Positions 21,739-33,129 of a stretch of DNA of 64,000 nucleotides are shown here, piece after piece. Origin of the DNA: Stromatinia cepivora (Eukaryota > Ascomycota > Leotiomycetes > Helotiales > Sclerotiniaceae); NCBI GenBank assembly GCA_014898415.1, contig RCTD01000001.1, forward strand, positions 620,001 to 684,000, given 5' to 3'. The position numbers and the translations under genes are program-made. The stretch's first letter is position 1. The number at the start of each line of letters is the position of its first letter. The notes under the pieces are model-generated. The model saw only the letters and a program-made list of their open reading frames with translations, did no database searches and was not told the DNA's origin.

Positions 21739-23449
21739 TTAAAATAAGGGGAACTGTAGTAGCCGTTAAAGCACTCTGAATGTCGGAAGTAGAGTGCAAG
21801 ATTTTGTCAACGTACATAGTCTATAACAAAATATAATTAAGCACAACGTTTTCAAAAAATTTCCGAATCAGGGATCTGATTGTCCGATGTTTTAGTCCGC
21901 GTTGTGATTCTTACTAGAGGAAAAATATAAAAGTTCTTACCTTTCTTGATGTCGTTGTACTACAATAGCCACTAAAGTAGTTTGAAATGGAGTACGATAT
22001 CCGTGTAGTGTATAATTAATTGTAAAGACATTCTAATTACCTAATCAAGGATCAAGAATCTCATTATTCAATATATATTCGCTTTGACCTTCAAATCGCC
22101 TGTGTATAGGAGAGAGACCTCACTAATCTACATCTGATTAAGTGGTCAAAATTTAGAAATATTTTTATTTAATATCGAAGTTTTTTGCTGGAGGGATAAA
22201 GGGGGGGGGAAGGGGAAGGGGTCCTTTCTTGTCTTTTAGATAGAGGAATTAGTATAGAGTTTTGAGGATACTTTTATTTTTATTTTTTGTGTGGCTTTGT
22301 AGCTATGTAGCTAGGTCGGCATTTTGGGTTTTGGGTTTTGGGAATTAGATAATTGGATATGAGATTACTCTAGGGAGTAGGTTACCTTTATGTTAAAGTT
22401 GTGGATATTTGTTGGGCACAACTAGCCGCCGTGGAGAATAAAATTTCAGAATGTGGATTGATAATATTCGAAGAAATTCTTTTTTTCCTTCGAACTATAT
22501 ATATATCCTATGTAATCTTACACCTCATTGTTACTTGATGGCTTTTATTTCGATACTCACGAATTGATGAAGGTTTCGGAAGGCTTTTCGATTTCTTCAT
22601 ATATACTACTTAGAATATAATATACAGTAGAACCTGATTATACCGGAGTGCTTTATACCGGAATATTGATTATAGCAAAAATATTTCCTGATTTGACCGA
22701 TTTTTATATAAGAATACCGGATTTTTGATATATATCGGAATATCAAACAATTTTAAACCGAATCCAGTATATTTTTGATAAAAATAAATCTCGGATTCTT
22801 CCGATATAAAACTATTACATAATAATTATAAGGAAATCGAAAATTCGAAGATACGATTTGAAGTATAAAATCTGTATAACCTTGAATAAAATCTTATACA
22901 TACCTATTTATACCGGAAACCTGATTATATTAGATCTGATTGACTGATTTTTTCGATCCGATATAACCTGTAACCAATTGCCGTAAAGAGCTGATAAAAT
23001 CAGGGTTCAATCATTCTTTAGAATCAATAATTAACAATTGAAGGATCGATAATCTCGAAGAAGTTATATACAGATACGTAATCGACCTCGAGTGCTAATT
23101 GCTTGGGGTCCGATTGGTAAGATTGGCATATCTAATCCTTCAATCCGTGACATAACCAGGTTCTACTGTAGGATATTCCTAAAACCCCTGAATTTATTTC
23201 TCGCTAATTATGTTGGCCCCACCACATTTCTTCGAGTGTGCATTTTGAGATATAATTATTAGGATTAATGGTTAATGAATACATCATCCTAGAATATCTC
23301 CGAGAATTTACAAAGTAGGGTAGGTAACCCGGGAAGATAAACAGTGAATACTAATGAACATATGAGTCGAATGAACTTAATATTGCGACAAGAAAAGACG
23401 TGTTCAAATATGATCGATATCCATGTAGCCCAACCCAACACATCCGAAC
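21739..23449. other. Intergenic with a pogo-like relic, no gene seen
   Basis: AT-rich DNA between the HNH-like gene and the 3' end of the RBR ligase gene. It holds a G-rich run near 22200 and a 544-bp TIR element listed separately. No open frame has coding character. Confidence 0.6.
22625..23168. mobile_element. Non-autonomous pogo/Fot1-like element
   Basis: Left end CAGTAGAACCTGATTAT (22625-22641) and the inverse of the right end, CAGTAGAACCTGGTTAT (23152-23168), match at 16 of 17 positions and are flanked by TA on both sides (22623-22624, 23169-23170). CAGT-beginning tips with TA duplication are characteristic of pogo/Fot1 elements. TATACCGGA-like motifs recur inside (e.g. near 22640, 22655, 22911). 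There is no transposase frame across 544 bp. Confidence 0.8.
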
Positions 23450-26115
23450 TTAGTATTGAAAACGATCCAAAAAATCAAGCCCATATATTCCCCCATGTTT
23501 TGAGTTCATATGATCATAGCACAACTTAGGTTCCGTAAACGTTTCCAGACACATCCAACAAAGATGTGCTCCACACTTACACGAGATGTGATTACAACCG
23601 TCCGTCTTCTCAATAGGAGTCTTACACTTGGGACAACTCTTGATCCCAATCCTCTCCATCAATTTCAGCGTTGCTTCATACCTTCCTGAAGTTTCATCCT
23701 CATATTCCGCGCATGTTTTCTTCTCGTGTGGATTGTGGCAAGATGTGCAGATTACTGTGCAGCATTCGACACAGGTGTTGAAATGCATCGTGTTAGTTAC
23801 GCGATAGATAGTATTGCAATTTGGTTTTGGGCAATAGCGGAACAATTGCGGATTGCGCTGAATGTGAGTTGAGAAGGAGGCCTCGAGAATGTCTTCGAAT
23901 GCCTTGGACGAGAGAATTTCTTGTAGTTCTTCGAGGCTGAAGATCTTTTGACATTTTCCCATGTCGCCATGACAATTGATTGAGAAATCTTTTCCGGCAG
24001 AACTAGCGGCGTTACAAGAGAGTTCGAAACACTCAATGCAATATACATGATTGCACTTGGTCAAAACTGGGTTATCAGCCGGGCCCCAGCACACAGCACA
24101 ATACTCGGTGGCGGCGATTGACTCGGAAAGCGGCCTTGATTCTCTCTTGCTAATCATTCTTAGTGCAGTCTCGTATTCCTTTTCCGTACCTCCGATCAAT
24201 ATCCTCTTTGGTGTGGAGACAATGTCAAATGTGGCGACATTCTCTCCAAGTGCAGTAGTAATCATCTTAAACCCACCACTATATGCCCACCGGAGATCTT
24301 CGGGTTTCAATTCGATGATGTGGGCAAAATGCGATTCGGCATTAATAATGTTTGTGATAATTGATTCCACCTCTTTGCACTTTTCTCCCGAGCCGTACAG
24401 TTTGAGCTCTTGCTTTCTTTTGTTTCGCACGATAATAACCCAATGCTCTTGTTGTATTTGCTTCAATCTCCGAAAGATAGTTCCATTGCTGATTAGAGAA
24501 GGAGTCCACAAAGGTTTTCCATCACTCATCACCGTGATCCCATCCAATATCTCATTCAACGTCTCCTTCGCAGTAGCCACATCTTTTGATACCTCGCCTT
24601 CAATCTTGAGAATCCTATATTGGTGTCTGAGACCAGCACTGGGATAGATCTTAAATTTCAAAAACTGTTCATTCCAAACTTGGCTTGCAGTGCGAATTCG
24701 ACCCTGCACGGCATTGAAAATCGAGCTCGCGACCTTGAATTTCGCGCTGCTAACAAGCTGAACGGTCAGGGTAATAGTCGGGCAGAATGGTAAAGTTTTA
24801 TCGTGTAGTGAAGTGACTGCTGCTCTCGCATCGGATTCCTCGTAGTATCGAGCAACGGCTTTTGCTGTTGTTGATTCGGGCGTCAGTAATTGCACATCAC
24901 AGGAAAGATTTCGGGTGGAAATGAGGAGGAAGTAGTTCGCTAAGGAAGAAGTAGAGTATGGCTTGAAACTGGGGGATAGGATTAGGCAAACTTAATTCAA
25001 CGAACCTCTTTTGCCCTCTAGGTCTGTACTGATCTGGCTCCATTCAATTTTACCAACCTGAAGCAACAGTGACATCACAGTAGCACTAGCTTCTTCTCCT
25101 TCCACGTCGTAACTGGCGACTCCTAGTTCTACATTTCGAGGCCTATCTTGCCGTGACGTTATAGCAGAAGTGATGTCTTTTTCCGTGGTTGTAGCAGGCA
25201 GGTTGGTGAGAGTAAGCGTCCACGCCAGTGGGTTCCTTCGTTCTCCGCCACCTCTTCTTGGTGGGTCACATTTTGTTATTTGGCCAAGAACCTTGTAAGT
25301 TTCTGAATTGAACTTAGTAAATGCTCTCTTTGCAATATCTTCGTTTCCAAAATTCAGCCATGCCGTTTTGGAAGGCTTGTACCAAGAGCACTGAACCTTT
25401 TTGCATTCGATTTGATGGGCATTTGTGCCCGGGGGCAAGCCGGCAGAAACCTGAAATGCTTCTATCTTTGGATATCTAGCTCTCAAACTGCTTCTCTCGC
25501 TGATTTTCGAACACAATCTCTTCGCAAAGGTAGGATCATCAACTTTTATATCTGCTGATGCAGTGCCATCCTGCTGTCGGATCCTCACACACCCTGGAAT
25601 GATCTGTATTCCTTTTCCGGAAAAAAGTGAAGCGACAGATTCGGGTGTACTGTCTATGGGTAGCCCATCGATTCGAGCGGCGGAAAAGTCTGTCGGGAGG
25701 GAGACTTTAGATACTTGCGCGCCGACATCGAATTGAGCCAGTGCGCCACCGAACTCTCTTGTGAAGTTGTCATGGCTTTGTTTTCCCTAGCAGTCATTAA
25801 TATTAAGAAACCAAAATGTAGCATCAGGGCGTAAACCTCAGGGTCTAAATCGAGGTCTATCTTCTTCTCCTTCTGTGCAATATGAGAGTAGGGACAGTTA
25901 CTCCCGTTTCGACAATTACCTTTAGCATAATGGTAGCATGGAATCTGCGAGCGAGGATCTTGCGTTGAAGGTAGAGATGCGGTCGTAGATGGTTGCCTTG
26001 GAGAGCCAGAAATGCGAGGTGTAGTAGTAGTAGTCTTCTCATGAGAATAACGGCATTTCTCTCCTCTCATGCAATGTCCATTCGCAAAGAACTTGCAAAG
26101 GGCTGGTGAAGTCAT
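23450..26115 (-). CDS. RBR (RING1-IBR-RING2) E3 ubiquitin ligase with two CCCH zinc fingers
   Basis: Three exons, 26115-25837, 25786-25006 and 24939-23450 (introns 50 and 66 bp), give 849 residues. The N-terminus has two CCCH fingers of RNA-binding type: CKFFANGHCMRGEKCRYSH near residue 7 and CYHYAKGNCRNGSNCPYSH near 60. A central region resembling RRM/KH-type RNA-binding folds follows (e.g. SAARIDGLPIDSTPESVASL, then WTLTLTNLPATTTEKDI). The C-terminus is a full RBR module: RING1 from about residue 634 (CAVCWGPADNPVLTKCNHVY), IBR about 704-765, and RING2 about 789-818 (CPKCKTPIEKTDGCNHISC) with the expected catalytic Cys in GCNH near 802. This implies ubiquitin transfer coupled to RNA binding; substrates are unknown. 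The annotated start is the first ATG (MTSPALCKFF). The second splice was chosen because the CTTCCTTAG acceptor keeps frame. Confidence 0.9.
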
Positions 26116-26570
26116 GTTCACCTAGTAGATCGTCGGTTCTTTTTTGTGATCTGAGCTTGTTTGTTTATCGTGGGGATAACTACCCCTCATTTTGTACTTC
26201 ATCACCTCATACGCTGGACATGGGTCAGTTATCCAATAAGATCCATTACCAGCCTTTGTGTGGCTGATCTCGCCTATTAGAGATTGGATGAGAATGTTCT
26301 ATTGTAATATATGCTCAGATCATAGAATTCAAGAACCGTCTAGTTGGCAGTAGAAACTGAGCGCATCATGATAACAATGAAATAAAGACTTTCTCATTCA
26401 TCAATCCAAAAGTGGTTCGTTCTTGTGATATCGATTTTCCAATAGAAGACACCTGAATAGTCGCTGGAGTAGAAGCCGGTTCTACATGAGGCGAAATTCA
26501 GATAGTTCATGATCTTGACCTTCTAGGACTTCATGTAATTTTTCTGGTTGCTGTCGAGCTCCGAGTCAAC

Positions 26571-26620
26571 CAATGATGGGCAATGATGGGCAATGATGGG
26601 CAATGATGGGCAATGATGTG
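26571..26620. repeat. 10-bp tandem repeat (CAATGATGGG), 5 copies
   Basis: Four perfect copies and one copy with a single change. It lies upstream of the RBR ligase gene, about 0.5 kb from its start codon. Confidence 0.9.
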
Positions 26621-27286
26621 CTTTAGGAGGTGGTTTAGGAGGTGGACGAAGGCTATTGTCGCATCTACCATCAAAGATCTTGCTCTCTGTTCTTTCACGT
26701 TCACTGAAATCTCGACTGACTGTTGTTAAATGTAGGTTGGAGTTTGCATTTGAGATAGAGATGTTATTGGTTGAGGTCTTCCTTTAAAAGCTGCTGATTT
26801 AGCTGCTCTCTCCTTGTCTTTTCTAACATTAAAATGCATGCTCTTCTGTGATTGTTTTGGCGATCACTGGTTTTAGTTTGTGTGAAATCGCTCTTGTCTT
26901 ACCATACCAAATTTCTCATGCAGCCATTATTGGGAGAGAGATGATCATGAGGAAACATGGAACAAATTGACTGAAGGAAGCCTCATCGATCCTCCACACC
27001 TTTGCCTTCATCACTCATCTTCATCACTCATATAGCCATGATATGTCCTCCGATCTTCAGCAAGAGTTTGCAAACCAAAGGCAAACCAAGAGATATCGGA
27101 GAGAATTCCTACAAAGTGAGAGATCATGAGGCATCCGATATACATATTAAACTGGATGACAGGAAGAGGCAGAAGACAAGCAAGAGTAAATAGAGCTCGG
27201 TGACTATAACGAAAGGCAGTACAATAAATAGAAATCCCTTAGGATTTTTGAGAGTATTGCACGGTAAAATGAAAAGATTCTTGATG

Positions 27287-27538
27287 CTAATTATTCCTAA
27301 TCAGCCGACCAAGCTTCAACATCAACGTCTCGCACATAGTACCAATTGACCACAAGGTATTATTCTCAAACAATGACAAGATCACTGTGGTATATCCAAG
27401 CACAATTATAAAAATGCTGAAAATCATCCAAGCAGTAGGACTTCCCCCAAAATTGCGATGTTTATGTGTATCAGCGAAGAGACATTGAGCTGGCGTGACT
27501 GTGTAATCCCACCAATGCGTTTCCCTGATATATAACAA
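27287..27538 (-). pseudogene. Possible fragment of a membrane protein
   Basis: 83 open codons without a good ATG. They begin with a polar segment (ETHWWDYTVTPAQCLFADTH), then a strong hydrophobic helix (AWMIFSIFIIVLGYTTVIL), then a Cys-containing tail. The composition looks protein-like, and a splice-acceptor-like TATATCAG precedes the frame, so it may be the last exon of a lost or unrecognised gene. I found no upstream exons. Weak call. Confidence 0.25.
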
Positions 27539-28044
27539 TAGATAGCAATAAACCAGCCATGACTAGTAATAGGCTAATAGCATTATCCTAGCTATTCTGG
27601 TAGCTGGATGTCTTATCATGTGATCTCGGAGTACTTGTACTGACGAAATACGTGTTCCGGAAGCAAACCATGCTGAGTCGACGACAATCGTTCAATGATA
27701 TACAGAGATATCGCATTTGATATATCCGGTAATCGATATCACATTTCCAGTTAGAGTTGTGCATCCGAAAGTCCCAAAAGAAACTTTTTCAAAATTCTCA
27801 GCCAGAGCTCTATACAATGGTGGGTCCATTGTGTCGCTCAAAAAAATCTTCAAACTGTTCTGCCATGTAATATGAATTCAATCATCACACTTAATGTTTG
27901 ATAGTTGACTGTTTTGCGGAAGAAATAGAACCGTATCGCACGGGAGTTCTCAACTTTCTCAAGTTGCAGTCATCACCACAATTCTGTCCCAGACACTAGA
28001 TATGTATGTAATTACTGGTGAAATCTTCTAATTATTATCAAGAC

Positions 28045-28278
28045 AATGAATTTCATCGCTATCGCTACTTTCCTCGCCTAACCACTCTCGTCGCCGCTTG
28101 GCGTACCTCCGCTGGCATAGGTAATAAATATCATAGAGCCAAACTCAAAAGTAAAGATAAGCCACAGCCTAGATCGGCTCAAAATCATGAAATTGTCGAG
28201 AGAGGAACCTTCATCTTCGCGTATGGAAGGGGAGTGGAAAGAGCTCGGTATACAATGAAAGAGAAAATTCCATGTTGA
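28045..28278 (+). pseudogene. Possible broken small secreted protein
   Basis: An ATG at 28045 opens a hydrophobic, signal-peptide-like start (MNFIAIATFLA) that hits TAA after 11 codons. The overlapping frame then continues with about 75 open codons rich in Lys/Arg. This looks like a small secreted-protein gene with a one-base frame disruption near 28078, but it is short enough to be chance. Confidence 0.25.
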
Positions 28279-31200
28279 AGAACTGAGGTTTATATACTCT
28301 TGTCATCAGTGCAGTACTGAGATTCAAGAAACTTCATTCCTGTCGCAAACCTTTACCAATAAGAAATGGCAGCGATTGTAAGACAGGGAATTTTGAAGAA
28401 AAAATAAATTATTTGGTAGACACATTACAATACAAAGTAGCTCCACAGCTTCCTATATGAGCCCGGATAAATGCAACTCCATTCCATCAATGGTAAAAAT
28501 AAAAGAAATTTCGAACGATATAAGACTTCTGGAGTTGGCTTCTATGCTTTGACAAAGGAAGAATTGGCTTGAAACGTTTCCGAAGACAAGTCTATGGTAT
28601 CCATATAGGTATAGGCGCGGGACATCTGAAGTGCCTACTATAGCCTCCGCTATTCGCTCAAAGATGTGAGAATTTATTTATGTGCGCTGGAAAGAGGAAA
28701 GAGAAATGGAAATACAAATGAGATATAGCATTATAGATAGCGGTATTCAATATCAACGATAGTGTGATATGGAGATAGGTGTTGACAGCGAGAAGTTATG
28801 TAAATGATGGATGATGGAAATAGACACTCCTCTTAGCCTACATTACCTTTCGGAGCAAGGCATGGTCGTTCAGGATGTTGATAATAGGTACGTACCGCTC
28901 AGTACCATGAATTACTGTTATCAGCCCGTGGTAAAATAATCTATAGATCGAACTTCAAACCAAATCGTCGCTTTTATCCTCCCCCCCAAGTATTGAAAAG
29001 AAGTCGAGCGAGGTTGAAGACTGGGGCCTAGACTCCAGTACATTTAATTCTGTACTACAAAGAAAGTACTACGATGTTCTGGTGAAACTATCCCGAAAAC
29101 CAGGAGCTCTCATTATCTATAAAAATATGGTCCTAATATGTTTTTAGAAATCATATACCTACGCCGTGCATCAACACCATACGGGAACTAAGGCTTTAGC
29201 TAGGCCGGTGGAGGAAAACGTAAATAGGATGACCATGGAAAAGAAGGGAGATAAGGTAATGTGCTGTGATGATTTGTCTGCATTATAATTGATATTGGAA
29301 GAGTACAGTGTACTTTTATTTTTTGATGATGAGATGCGGTGATGATAGTAATGAAGGAGAGGTGACGATAGGATATAGGATGGTAGGAGTTTTAAAATAA
29401 TAAGAAAATGGTATCATTACAAAACAATAGTAGCAAAAATAATCTTACGATGATGCTAATAATGACCTTTTCACCTCATTTAGAACCACATCTCGGCCTT
29501 TCAAAACAACCTCCCCTCTCAAAACACATCCTATCAAGATCTCGTCATCAAAAAGTACTGCAGAATTTACCTAGGTAATGACAAGGTTTCCATGAAGACG
29601 AGTTTGCTTTGATCCCAATGTGGTTATAATTTCTAAACATTGATATGAGAAACATTTATATCATTGCCATACCTTCCAGAAATATAGATTAAAAAGTGTA
29701 GAGCGACGGGAAAAGAGTGAGATCACCTAGAGTTGACACCGCAAAGACTAGGTACTTTATTTCCTGGTCAATGATATGATCAGGCCTTGAGAGTATAAAA
29801 GGGGCTGGGGAGTGTATTTGGATAAAATTATGGAATCATGATAAACAGAAGTAACCCCCGTACAAGGGAAGGGAATCATGGGTGATAATACAGATTTAAA
29901 CTCGATATTGCATGTATAACAAGTAAAGTAGGAAAGCTATCTGAGCAGAAGATAGATAATGGATGGATGGATAACTTTAGGATTGAGCACAAAACCAAGG
30001 AAAAAGAGTAACAATAACAGTGTGCAATCGCATGTAGAATAACAGTAAAATAAAAAACACGACAAGAACCTGAATTATCCCCAAACACTACCTAGTAATT
30101 AGTCATTTTGCTCTTCACTCGAAAAATAATATAAAAAACAACCCATCTCTTCTCTTCTCAATTCCGAAAAAACTAACACTCGAGAGTCATTCCTCTCCTC
30201 AGGAGGGAGTACCATTCAGGAACTTGAGTCTTCACAGGAATATATTTAAGTTGAGAGAGATGGATGGGATGGAGTATTTATGGGATTTGAGGAGTAAGAA
30301 AGAGAAGAGTATCCAACTATTACTTGCAATAATATGGATGGATATAGTAAAAAGAATTAAATAGTCCAGCTAGCTGTAAAGTCCAATCACGAATTCTCAT
30401 ACATTAATGTCATCAATATAAGCTATGTCGAGGTAGAGTGAGTAATATGATGAGAATAGAGTGAAATGAGTTTCTATCACTATATACAGTCTCCAATCTC
30501 CAATCTTCAAATTCAACCAGATTAAAGGAATAAATAAATAAGCTCAACATTAACAAATACAGACATATGAAAATCCAAGATTTAACGACGAGCAGGCAGA
30601 ATAAACTTCCCAAAACTACAACCCCCTCTGGTTCGTAAAATCAAGGTACACTTGCGAAAGATGGGCATTTACCGCATAATAAGTAAGTAGTATTAAAGGA
30701 CATTCAAATCGCAAATTTTCCCGTAGAAATAGTTGAGAAAGGAAGATATTGGATTTTGATGTTGAGTTGAGATACATTTGCATAAGTACTTGTTTGTTTG
30801 TTTGTTTGTCTGTTTGCTATCCCAAGTTATCAAATCAACCTTGTAAATATAATGGTATATATTGGGGATAAAACAAACAAAAATTAGGTATTTGTATATA
30901 TTAATTTCTTATATTCTGTATTCTTATTTGATAACTATCAACTCTGTTAACTCCGTGAACGGCATCAAAATCATCAACAACTAAAACAAAAGAAAAATAT
31001 CAATAGAATTATACCATTCAACTTACAACCTCGTTTTCACCCTATTCATCCAGCTCACTCGGCTCCCGAGGACCGGTCATAATTCAATCTCCTATTCACA
31101 GTTCCATCAATTCCTTCAATGTCGATATTTAAATCATGTACAGTCTTAGAGACAAGCAACAACAATAGAACAGCAAAAGCAAATGACCACATAACCATCC

Positions 31201-31954
31201 ACATAAACCACCCAGGTCTCCGACACCACTCCATTACCTAATCTTCTCATCCCTAACCCCTAAACCCCTAGCCCTCCTTATAGATTCCTCACTCCTCACT
31301 CATCATACACCACCTCTGTTCATGAACTATCCAGGTACACAAACCAGTGAATCTCTCCACATAAATTCCAATTTCCCAACTTCTAAATATAGAACTCCCC
31401 AACCCAATCACAATCAAAATCACAATCACCACCACCCACACTAACTCACACTCATAAATCAACCCTCCACCTACCATATAGGGACCCCTAAACCCAGTGA
31501 ATCTCTACTCACCATCTAAAAATAGTTCTCAGACCTACTGATTCCCTACCACATGAACACTCATTCCCACTCATTCCTCATTCCCCTTACTCTCCACTTC
31601 CCCAATCATAATATACAGCCCTGATTCCCATTCCCCCTACCAATCCCACCCTCAATATCCCACAACCACAAACCTTCCAATCATATGACCATTCATTCCC
31701 TCGACCTCCCATCACATCACCATCACACCACATCACATCACCAATCACCGCAGTCATAATCATTCGCATCCTAGTATTCTCCTACATATTGTACCCTTTG
31801 AGAATTAAGAACTACAAAGCCCTCGCAGCTCCAGTTCGCGCATTCACATATTCTCCTATCCATGTAAACGATTGGTTCTACGGTTCTGCGTGCGATATAG
31901 GAGATTTTTCGGGACTGTAGTGGATGTGAATGATATGAAACGATTTGTGTGAAT

Positions 31955-32400
31955 GATACAATAAACTCGCTACCAAACAATAGGAGAATCCAAAAATGAG
32001 TGGGTGCGAATGATTCTAAGGGATTAATTATTATACAGATATTATGAAAAATATATAAAAATAATTGAGAGGAGAGAGAAATGAAGGAAAGAAGATGAGA
32101 GAATGTGAATACTATGATTAACGAAGCAGGAGAATATTAAATATTAAATAATACAATCAATTCGCTATTAAACAATAGCAGAATCCAAAAATGAGGGGGC
32201 ATGAATAATTATCACGGATCACTAGGCAGATATTATGAATAATATAATTCATGTGATTTATACAAATGAAATGATTCGAAAAGTCGGTTTCAATAATACA
32301 ACTCAATAATAGATACGATAATGTGAATAAAACAATCAACTCACTACCAAGCAATAATACAATCAGGAGAATCAAAAAAATAAGGGGGTGTGAATGCGAA
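31955..32400. repeat. Degenerate triplicated direct repeat, about 180-195 bp period
   Basis: Three copies start near 31955, 32150 and 32328. They share a core like CTCGCTACCAAACAATA followed by AGAATCCAAAAATGAG and then an ATTATGAA-type AT-rich part. The copies have diverged by substitutions and small indels. No ORF is involved. Confidence 0.65.
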
Positions 32401-33129
32401 TGCAAATGAGGGGATATGTAAGAAAGGACCGGAGTTTCCATGTCAGTGTTGAATACCGACATGTTGTGGAGTTTCACGATAATATAGATATTAGCAATGA
32501 ATGATACAACGATATACTATCCAAATGATATTTTGCGCCTTGCGCCTTTGTAGGAGGTAGGAAGGACAGACAACGAATATGTATCACCAAGTATCAAGCA
32601 AATGGATAAAACAACACATATATCACATCATATCATATCATAAGCAAACAAGTATGTGATCAACAAGTCGATTCTTCTTCACTGATAAATCTAACACAAA
32701 GTTTGGGTCACACACCACTTAGATCAATTAGGATCCAAGTGGGAGACACACCAAAGATATTCCACTCACAAGCCAATCCAGCCTAGGAAAAAAAGAATAA
32801 GAAAACGAAAAACTATCTGTAAATCCATGGCGAAAGAGCCACTCATTCAAGGATATTCCCTTACAAATCCCCAAGGTTCTTTCCAAGGAAAGGAACAATG
32901 AAAGAAAGTAAACCATCCCACATTCCGCTACCACCCATCCTAATATCAAAGTATGAAATAGAAAAGGATACGATATAACAATAATACTTTTCAAACCAAA
33001 GAAATCCACGACTATAGCGTCATAATTGTGCCCCTATGCGACAGCTGCTACTATAATCTCCTTAGAGTAAAGAGAACCAAAAATCCCTCCCTCCAATCCA
33101 TGAGTGTGCCGGTGACTATATTATAGCCT

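Larger units (their letters stand above)
26116..33129. other. Seven-kb gene-poor stretch
   Basis: No convincing intact gene. It contains a 10-bp repeat at 26571-26620, two possible gene fragments (27287-27538 minus, 28045-28278 plus) and a degenerate triplicated repeat at 31955-32400. GTTT repeats lie near 30787, and many short A/T-rich or CA-rich tracts are present (31200-31760 is strongly C/A-rich on the plus strand). The longest open frames are about 100 codons and look random. Part of the right end must be the 3' UTR of cpc1. Confidence 0.6.
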
